DNA of 8,303 nt from Bacillota bacterium (lineage in GTDB: Bacteria; Bacillota; Bacilli; Alicyclobacillales; SLC66), in NCBI GenBank assembly GCA_021846145.1, contig JAJZCJ010000136.1:1-8303 (forward strand). Direction: 5' to 3'. Each line of letters begins with the position of its first letter. Position 1 is the stretch's first letter. Under the pieces are notes generated by a model. It searched no databases and was not told the origin of the DNA. It worked only from the letters and a program-made list of their open reading frames with translations. Positions 6,320 through 8,303 of this stretch are shown here, piece after piece. A program made the translations under genes and the position numbers.

Positions 6320-6357
6320 GTGGGAGGTCGTGGGGTGCCCTGCGCCCGTCATACCAC
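6320..6357 (+). promoter_or_regulatory. Putative L1-binding leader site upstream of rplK
   Basis: GTGGGAGG (6320-6327) and CATACCAC (6350-6357) flank a GC-rich inner hairpin (about 6329-6348). GTGG pairs with CCAC, leaving an asymmetric loop of GAGG opposite GTCATA. This resembles the L1-binding stem of 23S rRNA, where a GUGG strand pairs with AAAUACCAC. In E. coli, L1 represses the L11-L1 operon by binding just such a mimic ahead of rplK. A second copy of the pattern precedes rplA. Identification is by motif and position, not by a covariance search. Confidence 0.6.
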
Positions 6358-6383
6358 ATTTTGAGGAAAGAGAGGTGTGTCCT

Positions 6384-6809
6384 GTGGCGAAAAGAATTAT
6401 GAAACTCGTTAAACTCCAGGTTCAAGGAGGAAAAGCCACTCCGGCACCGCCGATTGGCCCTGCACTGGGTCAAGCAGGTGTTAACATCATGCAATTTTGT
6501 AAGGAATTCAATGCCAAAACAGCGGAGCAAATCGGTACCATCATTCCGGTAGTGATTACGGTATACGAGGATCGTTCGTTCACGTTTGAATTGAAAACCC
6601 CACCAGCTTCGGTGTTGCTTAAAAAAGCAATCGGCATCGAATCCGGTTCGGGCGAACCGAATAAGACAAAAGTCGGCAAGATTTCCCGCGACAAGGTTCG
6701 CGAAATTGCTGAAACGAAAATGGTCGATCTCAATGCGGCTACTGTCGAGGCAGCGATGCGCATGATCGAAGGCACGGCACGCTCGATGGGAATCACCGTA
6801 ATCGAGTAA
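6384..6809 (+). CDS. rplK: 50S ribosomal protein L11
   Basis: L11 forms the base of the ribosomal stalk with 23S rRNA helices 43-44, part of the GTPase-associated centre and the thiostrepton site. The 141-residue product begins [44 protein letters not shown], collinear with B. subtilis L11 (141 residues). The N-terminal domain holds the proline-rich [11 protein letters not shown]. The C-terminal RNA-binding domain contains [17 protein letters not shown] and [33 protein letters not shown]. The start is GTG 6384, six bases after AGAGGTG (6371-6377). Upstream in-frame codons would add an atypical sequence through the leader and are rejected. The leader carries a putative L1 site, so translation is probably fed back by the product of the next gene, L1. 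Confidence 0.97.
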   Translation: MAKRIMKLVKLQVQGGKATPAPPIGPALGQAGVNIMQFCKEFNAKTAEQIGTIIPVVITVYEDRSFTFELKTPPASVLLKKAIGIESGSGEPNKTKVGKISRDKVREIAETKMVDLNAATVEAAMRMIEGTARSMGITVIE

Positions 6810-6831
6810 GGGTCGGGTGTGGCCTTTACAC

Positions 6832-6875
6832 GTGGGAGGAGCGGCGCAAATTAGAGTCACCGCTTCGTAGACCAC
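6832..6875 (+). promoter_or_regulatory. Putative L1-binding leader site upstream of rplA
   Basis: GTGGGAGG (6832-6839) repeats the element ahead of rplK exactly. GTGG (6832-6835) pairs with CCAC (6872-6875), and AGCGG (6840-6844) pairs with CCGCT (6860-6864). GAGG faces TCGTAGA in the internal loop between the two stems. The structure ends about four bases before the rplA Shine-Dalgarno (6880-6887), so bound L1 could block initiation. The second strand (GTAGACCAC) is less like rRNA than the rplK copy (CATACCAC). Confidence 0.58.
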
Positions 6876-6893
6876 CAATAAGGAGGATTGTAC

Positions 6894-7568
6894 ATGGCTG
6901 GAAAGAAGTACATGGATGCGGTAAAGCTCGTTGAAAAAGACAAGCTGTACGATCCAGCAGAAGCATTTAACCTTTTGAAACAAACATCTACTGTTAAGTT
7001 CGACGCAACGGTTGAAGTAGCATTTAAGCTGGGGTTAGACCCACGCAAAAACGATCAACAAATTCGCGGCGCAGTCGTGTTACCACACGGTACAGGACGC
7101 TCCGTGCGACTGATCGTATTTGCAAAAGGCGACAAGGCGAAAGAGGCAGAACTCGCAGGTGCTGATGTGGTTGGCGATGAAGATTTAGTGAGCCGCATTG
7201 CTGGTGGTTGGATGGAATTTGATGCTGCGGTGGCAACGCCTGACATGATGGCAAGCGTTGGTAAACTGGGTCGCATTTTAGGCCCACGTGGATTGATGCC
7301 AAATCCGAAAACAGGCACGGTAACGTTTGACGTAAAACGCGCAGTCGAAGAAGTGAAGGCTGGTAAAGTGGAGTATCGTTTGGATAAAGGTGCCAATGTT
7401 CACGCCGTACTCGGCAAGGTGTCTTTTCCGATGGAAAAACTACTTGAAAACTTCAACACGGTTCTGGAAGCTTTGCAAAAAGCGAAACCAGCGGCGGCGA
7501 AAGGTCAATATGTTCGCGGTGTGAGTATCAGCAGTACGATGGGACCTGGCATTCCGCTTGATGTGTAA
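6894..7568 (+). CDS. rplA: 50S ribosomal protein L1
   Basis: L1 binds 23S rRNA helices 76-78 to form the mobile L1 stalk, which helps release deacylated tRNA from the E site; it is also a known translational repressor of its own operon. The 224-residue product (232 in B. subtilis) begins [21 protein letters not shown]. Hallmarks are [63 protein letters not shown], and the RNA-binding end [27 protein letters not shown] 6894 follows AAGGAGGA (6880-6887) by six bases; the TTG at 6888 overlaps that Shine-Dalgarno and is rejected. The C-terminus ends early at GIPLDV, lacking the short tail of the B. subtilis protein. The 84-base gap after rplK holds a putative L1 site. Confidence 0.97.
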   Translation: MAGKKYMDAVKLVEKDKLYDPAEAFNLLKQTSTVKFDATVEVAFKLGLDPRKNDQQIRGAVVLPHGTGRSVRLIVFAKGDKAKEAELAGADVVGDEDLVSRIAGGWMEFDAAVATPDMMASVGKLGRILGPRGLMPNPKTGTVTFDVKRAVEEVKAGKVEYRLDKGANVHAVLGKVSFPMEKLLENFNTVLEALQKAKPAAAKGQYVRGVSISSTMGPGIPLDV

Positions 7569-7599
7569 GCGTGGCAAGTTGGTCCGCTAATTACAAGTA

Positions 7600-7727
7600 T
7601 GTCTGACTGCAGACAGCAGGTGCCGGTTGACGGCTTAATCCAATTTGCCTGCCGAGGTCGAGGACACTGAATGGGTGTATACCTATCAGAACGGTCTTCG
7701 TCATCGGCGGAGGCCGGTTGATTTTTG
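7600..7727 (+). ncRNA. L10 leader (ribosomal protein L10/L12 autoregulatory RNA) upstream of rplJ
   Basis: The 174-base gap between rplA and rplJ contains the L10-leader signature AGACAGCAGGTGCCGGTTG (7611-7629), then GGCTTAAT (7632-7639) and GCCTGCCGAGGT (7647-7658). GCAGG (7616-7620) pairs with CCTGC (7648-7652), and TGTCTG (7600-7605) can pair with CAGACA (7610-7615). In Bacilli, the L10(L12)4 complex binds this RNA through a kink-turn and lowers expression of rplJ-rplL. Here the leader ends in an intrinsic terminator, consistent with transcription attenuation. The exact 5' edge is uncertain; transcription probably enters from rplA. Confidence 0.88.
7690..7727 (+). terminator. Intrinsic terminator (attenuator) of the L10 leader
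   Basis: AACGGTCTTCG (7690-7700) pairs with CGGAGGCCGGTT (7708-7719), giving eleven pairs with one bulged G and a seven-base loop, TCATCGG. GATTTTTG follows (7720-7727). It sits 15 bases before the rplJ start. Since L10 and L12 are needed in large amounts, this must be a conditional terminator controlled by the upstream L10-binding fold. Confidence 0.8.
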
Positions 7728-7742
7728 TAAGGGGGTGTAATA

Positions 7743-8243
7743 ATGGGTGTGCGTGAAGAAAAAGCAGTATTGGTTGATGAGATCGCAAGTAAACTCAGTC
7801 AATGCAAAAGCGCGATTGTTACTGATTATCGTGGTCTGACTGTGGCGGAAGTGACAGTATTGCGTAAAAGATTACGTGAAGCTGGCATTGAGTATCGCGT
7901 GCTAAAAAACACATTGACGCGACTTGCAACGGCGAAGTCTAATACCAGTGAGCTTGATGAGTTTTTAAAGGGTCCGACCGCCATTGCATTTGGTGTGGAA
8001 GACGCAGTGGCACCGGCAAAAATCTTAAATGAATTTGCAATCAAGGCAAAGGCGTTGGAAATTAAAGGCGGCCTCGTGGAAGGTAAGCTAGTCAGCGCGG
8101 ATCGCGTGAAAGAACTGGCCAATCTACCGTCACGTGAAGGACTGTTGTCGATGTTGGTCAGCGTCTTGCAGGCTCCAATACGCAATTTGGCATATGCAAC
8201 GAAACAAATTGCTGAACAAAAAGAAGCCGAGAGCGCTTCGTAA
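7743..8243 (+). CDS. rplJ: 50S ribosomal protein L10
   Basis: L10 anchors the L7/L12 dimers to the ribosome as the stalk scaffold. The 166-residue product begins [62 protein letters not shown], the typical N-terminal rRNA-binding domain, with the family segment DYRGLTV and the VLKNTL strand. [11 protein letters not shown] and [34 protein letters not shown] mark the rest; the final long helix is the L7/L12 docking site. The start ATG lies six bases after AGGGGGTG (7729-7736). L10, in complex with L12, is expected to bind the leader just upstream and repress this operon. rplL follows after 26 bases. Confidence 0.97.
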   Translation: MGVREEKAVLVDEIASKLSQCKSAIVTDYRGLTVAEVTVLRKRLREAGIEYRVLKNTLTRLATAKSNTSELDEFLKGPTAIAFGVEDAVAPAKILNEFAIKAKALEIKGGLVEGKLVSADRVKELANLPSREGLLSMLVSVLQAPIRNLAYATKQIAEQKEAESAS

Positions 8244-8269
8244 TTTATTAGTTGGGGAGGTTAACAATA

Positions 8270-8303
8270 ATGACAAATGTAGAATTTATTGAAGCGATTA
8301 AGG
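8270..8303 (+). CDS. rplL: 50S ribosomal protein L7/L12, N-terminal start (truncated by window end)
   Basis: Only eleven codons are visible, MTNVEFIEAIK, matching the helical dimerisation segment at the N-terminus of L7/L12 (B. subtilis begins MALNIEEIIASVK; others MTKEQIIEAIK). ATG 8270 lies nine bases after GGGGAGG (8254-8260). L7/L12 is the multicopy stalk protein that recruits and stimulates translational GTPases. Identification relies mostly on position directly after rplJ, which is nearly invariant in bacteria. Confidence 0.9.
   Translation, partial: MTNVEFIEAIK

Noticed and set aside
6306..6983. Long open frame on the minus strand across rplK (225 codons)
   Set aside because: It lies antisense to rplK and both L1-like leaders, has no Shine-Dalgarno or recognisable domain, and is explained by the codon composition of the conserved L11 gene.
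1..8303. A new mobile, defence or biosynthetic system
   Set aside because: Every long stretch is accounted for by conserved housekeeping genes in their usual order and by their leaders. No gap over 300 bases without a feature remains, and no foreign-looking gene was seen.

Overview
The window is a conserved housekeeping block from a low-to-mid GC Gram-positive bacterium (Bacillota, class Bacilli or a close relative). The order gltX-cysE-cysS-mrnC-rlmB-sigH-rpmG-secE-nusG-rplK-rplA-rplJ-rplL is the arrangement of the Bacillus subtilis chromosome, and SigH, NusG, L11 and L1 resemble the B. subtilis proteins closely. Strong Shine-Dalgarno sequences, frequent GTG/TTG starts, a T-box and an L10 leader all fit this. 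A spore-forming, Alicyclobacillus-like lineage is a guess that cannot be proven from this window. All genes are on the + strand, and no mobile element, CRISPR array, tRNA or rRNA gene was found.

Region 1 (1-4380), aminoacylation, cysteine and RNA modification: the 3' end of gltX is followed by a T-box leader (about 571-816). Its specifier codon UGC and its tRNA-end-pairing sequence UGGA both point to tRNA-Cys. The T-box controls cysE (serine acetyltransferase) and cysS (cysteinyl-tRNA synthetase), so one signal, uncharged tRNA-Cys, governs cysteine synthesis and cysteine charging. mrnC (Mini-RNase III, 23S rRNA maturation) and rlmB (23S rRNA 2'-O-methyltransferase) follow with essentially no gaps. 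RlmB carries an unusual N-terminal extension of about 120 residues with an eight-residue Arg/Asp/Gly tandem repeat. The yacP gene found between rlmB and sigH in B. subtilis is absent.

Region 2 (4381-6273), transcription and secretion: sigH (post-exponential sigma factor) has its own SigA-type promoter. A second SigA-type promoter precedes rpmG (L33, 49 aa, four-cysteine zinc form), secE and nusG. The nusG start appears to have a hairpin between its Shine-Dalgarno and its ATG.

Region 3 (6274-8303), ribosomal stalk: rplK (L11), rplA (L1), rplJ (L10) and the first codons of rplL (L7/L12). The leaders of rplK and rplA carry matching GTGGGAGG...CCAC structures that look like L1-binding rRNA mimics. 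rplJ is preceded by an L10 leader with an intrinsic terminator. Stalk protein synthesis is therefore probably under at least two autogenous feedback controls.

No undescribed biological system was found. The points worth a second look are the RlmB repeat extension, the structured nusG ribosome-binding site, the paired L1-like sites and the missing yacP.
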